Below are positions 10,610 through 22,030 of a stretch of DNA of 64,000 bases, piece after piece (the stretch's first letter is position 1; the number at the start of each line of letters is the position of its first letter). The notes under the pieces were generated by a model that was not told where the DNA came from, searched no databases, and saw only the letters and a program-made list of their open reading frames with translations. Position numbers and translations under genes: made by a program. This DNA comes from Symbiodinium natans (Eukaryota > Sar > Dinophyceae > Suessiales > Symbiodiniaceae). Location of the stretch: contig CAJNDS010002402.1 in assembly GCA_905221605.1 (NCBI GenBank), positions 248,001-312,000 of the forward strand, read 5' to 3'.

Positions 10610-11294
10610 GTCTCTTGCAGAGCCGCCCGACACCTACATCTTATCATGACTTTCACAGCACATTCTCTAGCCTTTTCCAGACGTTTGTTCTCGCAAACTG
10701 CCATTGGTCTTGTCGGCTCACAGCTTTGCGCAGCTTCTTCGCATCCTTCAACAATCTTTCACAGCTCTTTCCGGATCCGCAGTCTGGTGGACACTGGCAG
10801 CATGCACGTCAAGCAATGCTCCGCTGGCAGACTGCCTTGTGGGGCGCTCTGCTGTTCTGTGCACTGAGCGCAGGACCGAGCGACTGAACACAGGGTCTGA
10901 AGGATGCTCCGCTGGACGCCGCAGGGCTGCTCTGCCCTCTGCCCCGTAGCAGTCGTCTTGGAAAGGACCAAGTTGGACGTTCTGGAACGCTTCCCAGGAA
11001 AGGGCCGTGCGCGGCTCGGCTGTTTCGGAACGGTGCACTGGAATTCAAGCAGTGCACAGCATGCACCGGGATATATCCGGATATATCTTTTTTGTTGTGT
11101 ATGATATGCAGCAGGTGCCCAAGGTGCCCAGCATGCAGGATCCGGAAAGCTTTTATCATTCTCTGGAAGGCTCTGTGAGTGTCATCAGGGGTCACTCTTT
11201 TCGCTTCGGCTTGGGCTGTGGCTTTGCCAGGCACTACGCCTCCACAGCTGACGGCGAACCCTGGTCCTCTTCCTTGCCCTGGGCATTTCACATT
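10610..11294. other. Unassigned stretch after the second cNMP domain
   Basis: Overlapping open frames occur on both strands (for example 10809-11366 on the minus strand) but they have low-complexity Ser/Ala/Arg composition and no motif. The continuation of the cNMP gene should lie here; I could not place it. Confidence 0.4.
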
Positions 11295-11472
11295 AATCTT
11301 GGAGAAGGAGCTCCGCGGTAGGGTGTTGGAGATGGTAGACCAATGTGGCGCACCAATGTTCATCAAGCATCTTGCAAAGGCTCTTGATAGATTGGAAGCT
11401 GCCGATGCAAGCCTGCAGCCTCACATCGTTCACTGCACCGAGGACTGTCCAATGCCGGCTTGTAGGATCTGA
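11295..11472 (+). CDS. Possible exon, helical, unknown
   Basis: The stretch reading ILEKELRGRVLEMVDQCGAP followed by MFIKHLAKALDRLEAAD and a stop at 11470-11472 has normal, non-repetitive protein composition and reads as amphipathic helices. No family is recognised and the splice edges are unknown. The minus strand is also open here, which lowers confidence. Confidence 0.3.
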
Positions 11473-11834
11473 AATCTCCATGCTCACAGCGGCCGCATGT
11501 TTGTATGTGTGGATGTACTTCCCAGAATTTTCCGATAGGTGGGCATTTGGAATGTTCATGCCTGAGCATGTTAGCATTCCCTTTCCTGGTGTAGGAGTTT
11601 GTGACGATCCACGATGGCTATCCGAAGGTGCGCTGCTTCACTTGGCCTCAACAGTGCGCAGCTGCACAGGACGGGCTTGCGAGGAAACCATAAAGTCTAA
11701 GAGAAATTCTGAGGCTGCTGCCCATCTGCTTGTTCTCCCTCGACAGCGGGTTGCGGGTCTGGCACAGCTGACGGAGGTGCACTTACCCATGGTCAGGCCG
11801 GTGGTGTGCTTTTCTTCTGTTTTTTTTGTATTGT

Positions 11835-11868
11835 CTTTTTTTTTTTTTGGGGGGGGGGGGGGGGGGGG
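11835..11868 (+). repeat. Poly-T / poly-G tract
   Basis: Fourteen T followed directly by twenty G. Such T-run/G-run junctions are rare; the G tract could form a quadruplex and is also error-prone in sequencing. Confidence 0.9.
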
Positions 11869-11947
11869 AAATCGAGCTGCATAGGCATGCGGGTGTCGTG
11901 GTCACGGTGCAGGCGGCTGGCTGCATATGTGGCTTGGATCATGGAGA

Positions 11948-11990
11948 CCTTCGAGCACTCCGAGCACTCCGAGCACTCCGAGCACTCCAG
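11948..11990 (+). repeat. CGAGCACTCC decamer repeat
   Basis: Four perfect head-to-tail copies of CGAGCACTCC (about 11948-11988). On the minus strand it encodes repeated GVL. Confidence 0.85.
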
Positions 11991-12295
11991 TCTTGGCAGC
12001 TTGGCAGCTTGTCGCTGCATTCCACGGGTAGTTGGGTAGACACCAAGCAGTTGAACAGTGTTTCCTTCCACGACGGGGTAGTCTTGCCCTTGCAGTTGCT
12101 TGATGGCGAAACTGCGAGCTTGCAAAAAGTGTCGCTCGGGCATCTCGGGCTGGAAAGACTGCTTGGTCAAGGTGTTTCGCAGGAAAGGTTCCATTGGCAG
12201 CTGTGCGACATGGCACGTGGGCCCTTGGTACTTGGCGGCGAAGTGAAGAGCGACCCCCGAGCCCGAAAGACCGAGCATTTCCTATCATCGGGGCC

Positions 12296-12487
12296 CATAG
12301 TCGGAATGTCAATAAAGAGTTCTGGCCTGACTTCCACCCGGCAGAAAACATTCTGGCCCCATCTCTTGACCCCCGAGGCCTGAGCTTTAGGGCCGAAAAG
12401 GCGGCTCTGGAGACTGCACAGACCAGAGCGCGCAAGGGTTCATTGAACCCAACCATAGACCTCAAGAACATCAACTCTGAATTGTGA
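12296..12487 (+). CDS. Possible terminal exon, unknown
   Basis: The frame runs HSRNVNKEFWPDFHPAENIL, then LDPRGLSFRAEKAALETAQT, and ends ...LNPTIDLKNINSEL at a TGA (12485-12487). It looks like a real C-terminus, but the minus strand 11902-12528 is open for 208 codons across the same DNA, so either strand or neither may code. No family recognised. Confidence 0.27.
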   Translation, partial: HSRNVNKEFWPDFHPAENILAPSLDPRGLSFRAEKAALETAQTRARKGSLNPTIDLKNINSEL

Positions 12488-14699
12488 GCGTTTGGTCCAA
12501 AACCGCCAAAAACTCTCGTGGCGGCCACTGAAGCTCAACTGCGCTAGTGCACGAAAGTGAGCTCCTTGCATAGAGCCAAGGATGGGTGCATGGAATCCAT
12601 GCAGTTCCTTCACTGCGGCAACTGCACGTTCATTTGCTGACGTTAGACATGGCTGCGCCGGCCATGAAGAACCTTGGCATTGTCATGGAGAGTGGCCGAA
12701 GGGTAACAGGGGCAGCTCCTGTGCAGACGTTCTTTAAAGATTCCCGAAAAGGGCATACAAAGGCCGGTTGGTTATGGGCATGTTTATGCTGTTTTTATAA
12801 CCACTTGCATGATGATGGCACACAAAACAATGAGACCAGAGCCCCAGAATGCCTGCGCATGCGCAAAGATCGGCCGTTTCGCCTAGCAGATGCATACCCT
12901 TGCACCGCGCACCAGCGTTCCTGCTCTTGCAGGAGGGCTCCCACAGGAGCATTGGAACCACCCCTCTCCTGGCAAGGTCTCCTTGGATTTTTACAAAAGC
13001 ACACAAAAGCGTGCTCGTCCGCGAAGATGAGCGCGGCATGCGGCTTTTCCGGCATAGCGCAAGGCTCTACTTGTACAAAGTCTGCCACTTTGGCTTGAAG
13101 GCGCGTGTGCACGAGGGACATGGTACTGAACATGTTTGCATGGCAGGCAGCTGCGATGGCCCAAGGCAGTCGCAACCATGCCGACAGTTTCTGTGCCTGC
13201 TTTCTGTGAGCGCTTGGTCTGCACGCCTACCTTTGCATGCTGCGCTCATGGAACAGTGTCGCTGCATCCTTGTTTGGGTTTCTTACGTGACAGAAGCTGC
13301 AGAAACAAGAGCAGAACGATGCGGCTCGTTATTCTTGTTGCCAAGTGTCCTAAGAATCGTTGCCATGCGGGAAAGCATGACAATGATGTATTCATGCAAG
13401 ATCGGTGGTTGAAGTATGTGGGTCTCTTGAACCTAGGAGCCTTGTCTTGTTCTGGAAACGCACCTAAGGAATGCCAAGCATTTCAGACGCTTGCTTCGAT
13501 TGGTTGTACATGTACAAGGTGCTTATGGTGGCAGACTGTGGCAAAGCTACCATAACAATTCCACCACGAAACTCAGTGCCACATGGTGGACGTGCTTTGT
13601 GAGTCACCGAGATTCCTTTCAACCACCGTTTCTGGCGTTTTCCTCAGCTGACCACGGTGCTGCGCATGGACAGAATGCGAGAATGCACCAGCATTATCGT
13701 TCAAATCTGAGGTTTCATTGGATGAAGTGCTGTGCACTTTGCAAGACAAGGGCGGCTTTTCAGAAAGGCGGGAGTGTTTGATACCTGTGTTGCGCTTCTA
13801 CTTCATAAAGTATCATGCAGCCCCTCGCTCCATGGTCGTGTGTATGGGAGTGTTTCCAGGTCTCTGGAAGATGTACACGATGACATGAAGAAACGCTCTC
13901 TTTGTTGCCACCGTTTCTTGAGAGATTTGGTTCGACCAACGTCGCGGGAGGGGTGAGGGTGTAGATGCGCATGCTTCACCTCAGGTTGCGGCAAAAACTT
14001 CGGGCGGAGCTTTGCAGAATTGAAAAGGCACCAGATTATCGAGCCAAGCAAACATGAAGGTGATGCTAGTTTTCCATGTTTCGTCCGGAGGCACCTGGCT
14101 TCCTGCAGAGACAAGGCAGTGCCACCATGGCCGTCTCCGAGGCCCCGCCCCTCTTCCATGGTTTTATGTGTACTTCCGATACTTGCGTCGCTTTTGCATG
14201 TTCACACACTGCCTTATCTGACCTTTCCCCATCAGGTTGTGGCGGGGTTCTGTCCGACCTTCGGGCTCCAGGGGCAAACGCGCCAGGGAAGGGGAAAGTG
14301 ACTTGGAATGCACAAACAGACAATTGCTTTTCCAAATGCTTTCTCTGTTTCTCTGGGCTGACTGTTGCCTCAACTGAAACAGCGCACCGCAGGTTTTCAC
14401 GGCAATGCACTTTGCAGTTACCAGCTTTTCGCAGCTCCGGCATGCACAGGAGTAGTGCATAGCAGTGCTGTGCAGGCGGCGAAATTGACGATGGTGTGAT
14501 CGACCTGACTGAAAGCTGAGCAAAGTGCACAAAATATCGGAGCAGAATGCTTCACACGATTCACAGAAAGTGAGTGACATGCTGCTTCCTGAGTCCTAGT
14601 TCAGAAAGCTATGCCTTTTGCCTTGGGCCAGAACAAGGTGCTTGCAAGATCCTTGCTGGAGGCCTTCGTGTTCCCTTCGTCTTGTGGTTCTGATGTACA
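12488..14699. other. Unassigned stretch
   Basis: Long frames at 12586-13098 and 12849-13412 (+) and 14066-14580 (-) are Cys/Arg/His-rich without motifs and overlap each other. I see nothing I can name; probably intergenic or intronic DNA. Confidence 0.4.
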
Positions 14700-14926
14700 G
14701 TGAACGCATTTCAAGAATGAAGGTTTTGGAGCAGCACCCAAATGACCTGGTCATGGAAATCTGGGAAGAAATCATGACGTTCAGGATCGTGAGTGGGGCA
14801 TGTTGCAATCCCCTTGTGCCCCTCACAGCTCTGCATCGTTCTAACTCTTTCCTGAGGGAGGCGCAGATGAAGCAGAAGTTGGACTTGCAGAACCACTTGA
14901 CGTCCCCTGGCACAGCTGCTGAGGGT
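14700..14926 (+). CDS. Possible pair of helical exons, unknown
   Basis: ERISRMKVLEQHPNDLVMEI with WEEIMTFRI (to about 14789) and, in the same frame, LTALHRSNSFLREAQMKQKL and DLQNHLTSPGTAAEG (to about 14926) have ordinary globular composition. No domain is recognised and splice edges are not fixed. Confidence 0.3.
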
Positions 14927-15870
14927 GAGCACCGTGTTTGGCAACTGGCCTCAGGCATAAGACGGTTGACATCGACTTCATGTTTTTCAAGCTTCCGGCG
15001 ATGCAGAAGGATCCGCTTTCGTAGCGTTGGCACGACGTGATGGTGGCATGACCGGATCGCTTGTCAACATACCGTACCCTGTGAAAACTCGCTTCGGCCA
15101 CACGGCTCAAAGTGATCGTTTAGAATCGGAAACACAGAGCAACACAGTACTGCCAGCACCATGCAACACGATCCCATCGTCTGCTGTGAGCGGTTTTTGA
15201 ACACCCAACGTTGCCGGAGCTTCCTCGCCACCCGCAAACCTGAGGCGCTTCTGATGGGAGAAAGTCTTATGCAAGCTCTCTTGGTACTTTGGAGAGTTCA
15301 CCACTTCCTTGTGCTCTTTTGATCGGAGCGCAGGTATTGAGGCCTTGGCTCTGCAATCTGCAATGGGGTACTTCAAATACCAGGCCTGAGTATGTCTTGA
15401 ATGACTTGATACCCTGAAAGACCCAGTGCTGACGAGGGCCCTCAAGGCCAGGAATGCTCGGAGTGGGCCTGTTTTACACGTTTTGTTTTTTACTCCAAAG
15501 GTATGCAACAGGTGGGCTTAGTGGTGAAGGTAGTGAATCGGGGACAGCTGCTCATAATGCCGATAAGGTCGAGTTGTTGTGCAGTGTGCTCTAGTTCAAC
15601 ATGCTCTTTATCTGTTCCCATCCGTTCTAGCTCCTGGCCCACATGATGAGCACTGTGCCACTGAAGCTGTAGACTCTTGACATCTCTAGACATCCCTAGA
15701 CATCTCTGGACATCTCTAGACATCTCTAGGCTTCTCGGCCTTCCGAGAATGCGCTGCATGATGCCAGGAGGCTCCGACGGACGGGCTGCCGCCCGGAGCG
15801 ACGACTGTCATGATTAGGCCGAGCAGAGTCAGAGAGTGTGCCCACCTTTGTACATTTGCTTGCATGACAG
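14927..15870. other. Unassigned stretch
   Basis: Nothing recognisable apart from the decamer repeat at 15676-15728 listed separately. Confidence 0.4.
15676..15728 (+). repeat. GACATCTCTA decamer repeat
   Basis: Five copies of GACATCTCTA with one or two substitutions each, head to tail. Confidence 0.8.
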
Positions 15871-16181
15871 GGGAGTTGTCCGAAGCATCAGCCTCGAAGA
15901 ATTCATTCGATTGTTCGAAGCTCAGGACAATGTTTTAGCTGGCTCGGATAGCAACAACAGGAAGGATGTTGATATCACTTGCCAATGAAACACTTATGAG
16001 CCATTTCATCAGAGCGGCCCGTTGCATCTGTGCATATCAGGGCTAAGGGGTTTACGGTTGAGTGCCTGGTGTCCTCAAGCCCTCTACGGAAAAGCCTGAA
16101 GTTTTGGAGTGAATCTGATTATTTTCCCTTGCACAGTGGTGCCCGCTGATGTTTGTGATAAGGCTTCGCACGATCACCAAG

Positions 16182-16398
16182 AACTACGACCTTGTCTATG
16201 TCCCTGTTGGGAACAAACACTCTACCAATTTGGGTTTGGCATTTGCGCCTTGGCCAGGAATAGTTCCGCGACTGGTGTTTCTCGAGCATCTCTTGAAGCC
16301 TTCCGAATTCCGAATTCCGAATTCCACATCCGTGAGTCGGATCTTGAGACGAGGTTAACTATGTCGACGAGGAGGCTGCAAGGACTCCGGCCTTCCCT
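16182..16398 (+). CDS. Mei2-like C-terminal RRM fragment
   Basis: Exon 16182-16244 encodes NYDLVYVPVGNKHSTNLGLA plus F and exon 16354-16398 continues in phase 0 with VNYVDEEAARTPAFP. Together they match the core of the Mei2-like RRM (pattern YDFxYLPxD...NxGYAFVNFxxxEAA), an RNA-binding domain amplified in dinoflagellates. Both donors are GC (16245 and 16399). In the canonical domain the residues after YLP are usually 'iDf'; here they are VGN, a departure. The stretch 15871-15961 (GVVRSISLEEFIRLFEAQDN) is probably the preceding exon, although it also resembles an EF-hand flank. The N-terminal half of the RRM and both gene ends are not found. Confidence 0.58.
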
Positions 16399-19300
16399 GC
16401 AGAGTACCACATGTTGCCACAAAGCGCGTTTCGGCTCGATTGTTTCGTCTGTTGTGAGAGGACCCTTTGTAGGTGTCACAGTGGCGCTGTTTTCTCCGGC
16501 CTTGTTTCATTGCTAGTGCTTGTGGAGGTTGGTTGGGAAGGTGTCTCTAATGGCACGAGGGTTCGCCTCCACTCAAATCACGCATGCGGGCGCCCATTCA
16601 TCCGTGGGGATTTTTGGCGAGCCGCCAGCCTGGAAATGGATTGTGGCAGTCGGTTGTGAGCATTTCCGCCTTTTGCCAGCCGGCGGCGGTTTAATAACTC
16701 TAATTACCCGTAATGCACCAGGTGCTGCGCTTCGTAAAGCAAGCTCAAACAAACACGAAACTGGCGAATCTTTATTGCGGCTTTGCAGGCCCCAATCTGG
16801 TGATCCCCGAACCAAGCAGGTCACGTGAAGCTGCAGCAATGTGCCCAAATACCGGACCAAAAAAGGTCAATATTGGAACATTGCCTTCGGATTTTGTTGA
16901 TGGAACAGAAACGCCCAGATAATCGTATGCCCAGTGCATGGGATCGCAAAGAAACCCAGGCGCCCGCATGTCTACAACATGCCTATGTTCTGTGATCTCG
17001 ACCGGTATGGAACAGCGCTGCTTCCAATTTCTTGGCATGCCGCCCGAGGAGCAAGTTGATTCCTCGAGGGGGTTCCACAAAGGCCTCTCCCAAAATGGGG
17101 CCCACATATTGTGATTTCTCTGTGTGTCTGCCAATACAAGCCAGCCATGCTTAAATCTGGGTCCGAGTCCCGAGTTGTGGGTCCATTTGTTTTTGGTCCA
17201 GAAACAGCTTGCTCGAAGCGGGCAGCGGATCCCGTCACAAAGGCAAACAAACGTCTTGATTCCCAGTGTGTCCTTGCGATGCGTGAAATTTCGAAACATA
17301 AGCAATGAGCATGGAAGCCAATCGTTGTTTTGGGCTCCAACGGCACGTAAACGTGCGCCGGCGACGCCCCGGCCACATCGGTATTTACAGTGTTTCCGGT
17401 GCCCTGCACATAGAAAAGCACGCCTGCCACGTTTTCCACCAGTCCGTGCGAATGGCCAGAGCATCCATGCCGGCACGATGAGAACCGTGTGACCAGTGCG
17501 TGCGAATGGCCAGGGCCAACAGACATTTCCCTCTGTTGGCGGCGCCTAGTGCAAAACGACATGCACAAATGCTAGAACTATCTAGAACTGAGACTTGAAA
17601 GCCTCATGCCGCCACCTGCAGGATCGGTTTCAATGCCCTTTGTCAGGCATTCCGGCTTCCGCTGTTCTTCCCGGAAAGTAGTCGCTGCAATCTTCTGCGA
17701 ATGCGCAGGCCCGGGGCCCGCAGAAGTTCCGACTGGTGAAGTCCGCATACGTCCAGGGTTTTCGTCCGTGGCTTAGAAAAGGACATGGGTTTGCGAGCTG
17801 GGTTTGCCAGCTGGGCATGTCATGCGATTTTTTGAGATTTCTGAGGGCCCAACCTCGCCTTTATTTTGGCATCTGGGAACGATGCGGAGGCTACCATTGA
17901 GCTCCTGCAGAATACATGACTTCATTAGCTCAACAGCAGCCAGGCGTCCTCTCAGCATCATGACCACGTTATGGCAATCTTTCGAAATGGCCAACGCATC
18001 AAGGACTGGCGCTGCCCAAATTGTCAAATCTTGTCGTAGGCTTCATCCTTCTGTCAAAATTCCCTGCTCGGGCAGGACGTCGATGCTTTGATGCAGGAGA
18101 ATGTGACTCAAGATCTGCCGGGGCCTTCTGGTAGGCGTGTAGGCGTGTATCCACTATCTTCATACATCGGAACCTGTACATTTGTGACGTGCCTTGTCCG
18201 TCTGTTGCAGGTCAAATAACGGAAGATGTAGATTTTTTCGCATCAGACAACGTGCAGTTTTTTTTCGAGGCTATGGGAAGCGAAGGAGCTTGTCGCCCGA
18301 ATCGACAGTGAGCATCGCAAGGTGGCGTGGCGAAGCTTTGATGATTGCCAGGTTGCTAAATGAGGGGAGTTTGTTGAAGCCCTGAGCGTTCTGAGCCATC
18401 TGGAAAATACAACACAGAAGTCATGATGGCGGTATGCATTCGGAAGCTTTCCGCCGCTCTTTCTCCAGAATTTGCATCGGTATACTTGGAGCCCAGTAAC
18501 GTGTGCCTCCAGCAGCAAAGCAGCTTCGGGAGACCAAATTAAGGCAGCTTGTTGCCAAATGTGCACAGATGTGCTCAGGGTTTTCAAAGCTCAGGAGCAC
18601 AGTCCGTGCCCTGCAGGCAAAGACAAGCCGATGAACATGTGTTAGAACCTGAGGGAAAGTAATTTTGCGGCATCAATGAACAAGATTCTGCGTATACAAG
18701 GGAGCATTTCGAGCCAGAGGCTTCAGGCAACCCGAAACTAAGCTTGGCGGGTCTTGTTTCGTCTGAATGTCTCAGTCTATGCAGGCTTTGCGTGATTGTG
18801 CTTGGCTGTTTGTTCTTGCGTCGTGTGGCTGCGAATATTTTCGTCTGCTTGAGGGAAGCGAGTATTCACATGGCCTGGGTTTGTGTTTGAGGAAGGGCAT
18901 CGGCCAAGCTAACGCAGTCTGACCATGTGTTGGAGAACATCTGCCGGTGAACTGCTGCGGCCAGGACTCTACAGAATCAGAAGGATCAGGAAACATGGCC
19001 GGAGTCCTCAATGAGAGCATAGGAGAGCCATTCAGATCACGTCAAAGCGAGTGTCCCTTCCTTGCCAAGTCAAGAAGCAGCGGCTCTCGAGGCGCACGGC
19101 GGATCAGAACCGTGTCTTTGGTGTCTTTTTGTGTCTGTGTGTGTCTTCTGTTGGTTCATGTGGACAGCTGGCCTGCCAATACACCTTCCGCTGCCTCTTC
19201 TTCAAGGCCTCGTCAAAGGGGCGCCGGGATACCCCTCTCGGCCCATCCTTCCTCTTAGGTGCCATGGGACCCTTGAGAGCGGCGCCCATCCTGGGCTGCC

Positions 19301-19770
19301 TGGGCTTGGAGTAGGGAGAGCCATGCACTGGCAGCATCCAGCAGCGGCAGTTGCAGTGTCATGTCCCATGAAGCTGGGACTCTGAACTCGATGCACCATG
19401 GAAACGTTCACCAACGAGCTCCTGGCAGTGCTTGAAGCACTTGAGAGCAAGTTGCGACCCTAAGTTGTACGATGCGATGAGTCGTCTGCGTTCAGCAATG
19501 ATGGCTCGTCGGGTCGTTGTTCACATTAATCTGCTGGAGCCTTACAGGATGTGGTGTCGAGCACGGAGAAAGCGCCCTCCCCGGCTGGTCTCCCATGTGG
19601 TACTCTGTGTGAAAATGTGGTACAATGCAAGTTGGCAAGGCAGCCCGGATATAGGTACAGTCTGTACAATCTGTACAAACTGTAGGGGCAAAGCCGAGAG
19701 CGACTCTGGAGAAAAGGACAGTTGCCTTTAGGTTTCCCTCTTACCGAGGCGTGCTTTGCTAGCTGTGCAG
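16399..19770. other. Unassigned stretch with competing open frames on both strands
   Basis: Between 16772 and 17568 two overlapping minus-strand frames (234 and 198 codons) are open at the same time; one continues visually with a third minus-strand frame at 17630-17818. Composition is Cys/His/Arg-rich and I recognise no family. On the + strand 18210-18300 reads QITEDVDFFASDNVQFFFEA, a plausible exon, followed by 18423-18542 (CIRKLSAALSPEFASVYLEP). None can be assigned with confidence. Confidence 0.35.
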
Positions 19771-21892
19771 GTCACACGCGGTCGTCACGCTCGGCACCAA
19801 GGAGATCACATTCAATGCCCCGCTCGCGCGGGTCATACAGAAGCCAGGGGTCAGGTCACCATTCCAGCCAGGGGAGCCACAGAATGGAAACCCATCGGCA
19901 CCACCATCCCCCTGGCGGGTGGTTCGACGAAGATTATGCACCGTGTTCAACATACACGGGGCATCCAAATATGTATCCACTGCCAATGCAGTCGGCGTCG
20001 CCTGCGCAGGCTTTTTTACCACCTGAAAGCCCCTACCAATATCAGCAAGCACATGCGCACCAGCAGTTTCACATGCAACAAGCGCAGATGCAACAAGCGC
20101 AGATGCAGCAAGCGGCACAGCTCCAGCAGTTGCAGATGCGGCAGTCGCAAGCGCATCGAAGCATCCAGAGGCACATAGAGGGTCGCCCTGAGCAGTCACA
20201 GACTCAGCACTTCGAAGAGCCCTACCAGGACTGCTCAGATCTGCTCAGATCTGCACACTTGGGGAGTATTTGGAGTTGGCTCAGGGTTACCAAAATGTTT
20301 CAAAACAGGAGTCCCAGCTCTCGGCGCCCCTGGAGCCAGATTCTCAGCGGTTTTTGCTTCAGGCCTCCGAGAAATACCGAGAAGGGGACGGTGGCAGGAT
20401 TTTCATGTGACGCTTCGAACCTCCTGAATTGATCTCTTGGACCTTTGCAGAACGGGGCTCCATGAAACCCTGAAATGGGATGTTGGCCATGGCCAGCCTT
20501 TCGTTCTTTCAGGCTTGCCGGTAAGGGCAGCCGAGGGCCTATGACGGCGTGGGCTAAGAGTCCCACAAGCACGGGAAGAACCGAAGAACAGCAAGAAGAA
20601 GCAACAGCAATGACAGTCACGCCGAAGGGCCAAGGCTGATATGGAACCTGCTTCCGTGTGTCGTGCAGTTTGCCCAATTGCCCAAGTCAAGCCGAGGCCT
20701 TTGATTCCAATACCTTTTCAGACACAGAGGCCTGGGGGGCTGCTTCTGGAAACTGAGTAACCCCATGCACATCGGTAGTGTGATGTAGTGCGTTGGGTTG
20801 TAAGCTTTATGTAGATGTTGCAGTCAGGGCTCCAGACACCATGGCCGCAAGAATTGCTGCGTGCTTTGCGTGTGGCCCGACAGGATTGTTTTCGAGCTGT
20901 GATGTTGCCTCCCCCGACGTTCTTGTGTGTCAACAACACGTGAGATGCTTCATAGGACATCCTTGAGCCCGGCACAAGCTGTGCAGAAACGGGTCGCCTT
21001 TTCGAAGAATGACGGATCGGGAGCTGCGACAATCGTCAATATCACGGTTTCATAAACTTTTCAGATCAGCTACTATGCCTGCAAATGAGTCTCCAGCCCC
21101 GCGAGTTTGTGTCACCCCAGCATAAGGCTGAGTGTCATTGTGTGCCTCAGTATGGGCCCTGACGCCAGTGTCTAACATCTTAACTCAAAAGCTGTGCTTG
21201 GCAGCAAGTGCATGCGCGCAAGCCCCAGATCAGTCAGCCCGTGGAGGCACTCTGGAGGCATCATGAGGAGGCGTCGTGATTCGGAGCTTCTTGCCAGCAC
21301 TGCAGGACGACAAGGTTACCCCCAGACATCAGTCAATGTCAGAGGTGGGTCTCAGGGCTTCTCAGAACATCGATTTCTGCTTTGCTCCAGTGTGCAGCGC
21401 GCAACTCTCATGGTCAGGCTCTGCAGGACCTGGAGGTGTATGAGTGGACGGTCCAAGCCTTACAGCTTCGGACCAGCTGACGTACGCCAGGAGCCAGTTT
21501 TGCCAGGCCACTGGCAAGGTTCCTGTGAAGAAGGTGCGGGGCGGCCTTTCAAAAAATCCTGAAGAAGCACACGTGAATCACCGTGAATGTGAGGTCAGGA
21601 AGCTCCCTCCGCTCGCTCTCGGCTGAGGTGCTGACGCTTGCCAGATAGTCCCAGCCGATCATTAGATGACAGCTTGCGCCGACCTACTTTCCGTTCTTTG
21701 GGGCATATGGACATGCAGATTGTGTGCTGCCAATGGTGCGACTCAACACCCTAAAATACTGGAGCTTCGAAGGGCCCGCTTATTCCTATGTTGTTGTGTG
21801 GGCAACTAGCGAGGGGGGGTGTCGCCCGCAGCTGGGGCCACGCCCCAGAGCGACCAGAACAAAGGTATGGGAACTGCTGCAACGACGACGAC

Positions 21893-21970
<78 letters not shown>

Positions 21971-21978
21971 AACGACGA

Positions 21979-22030
<52 letters not shown>

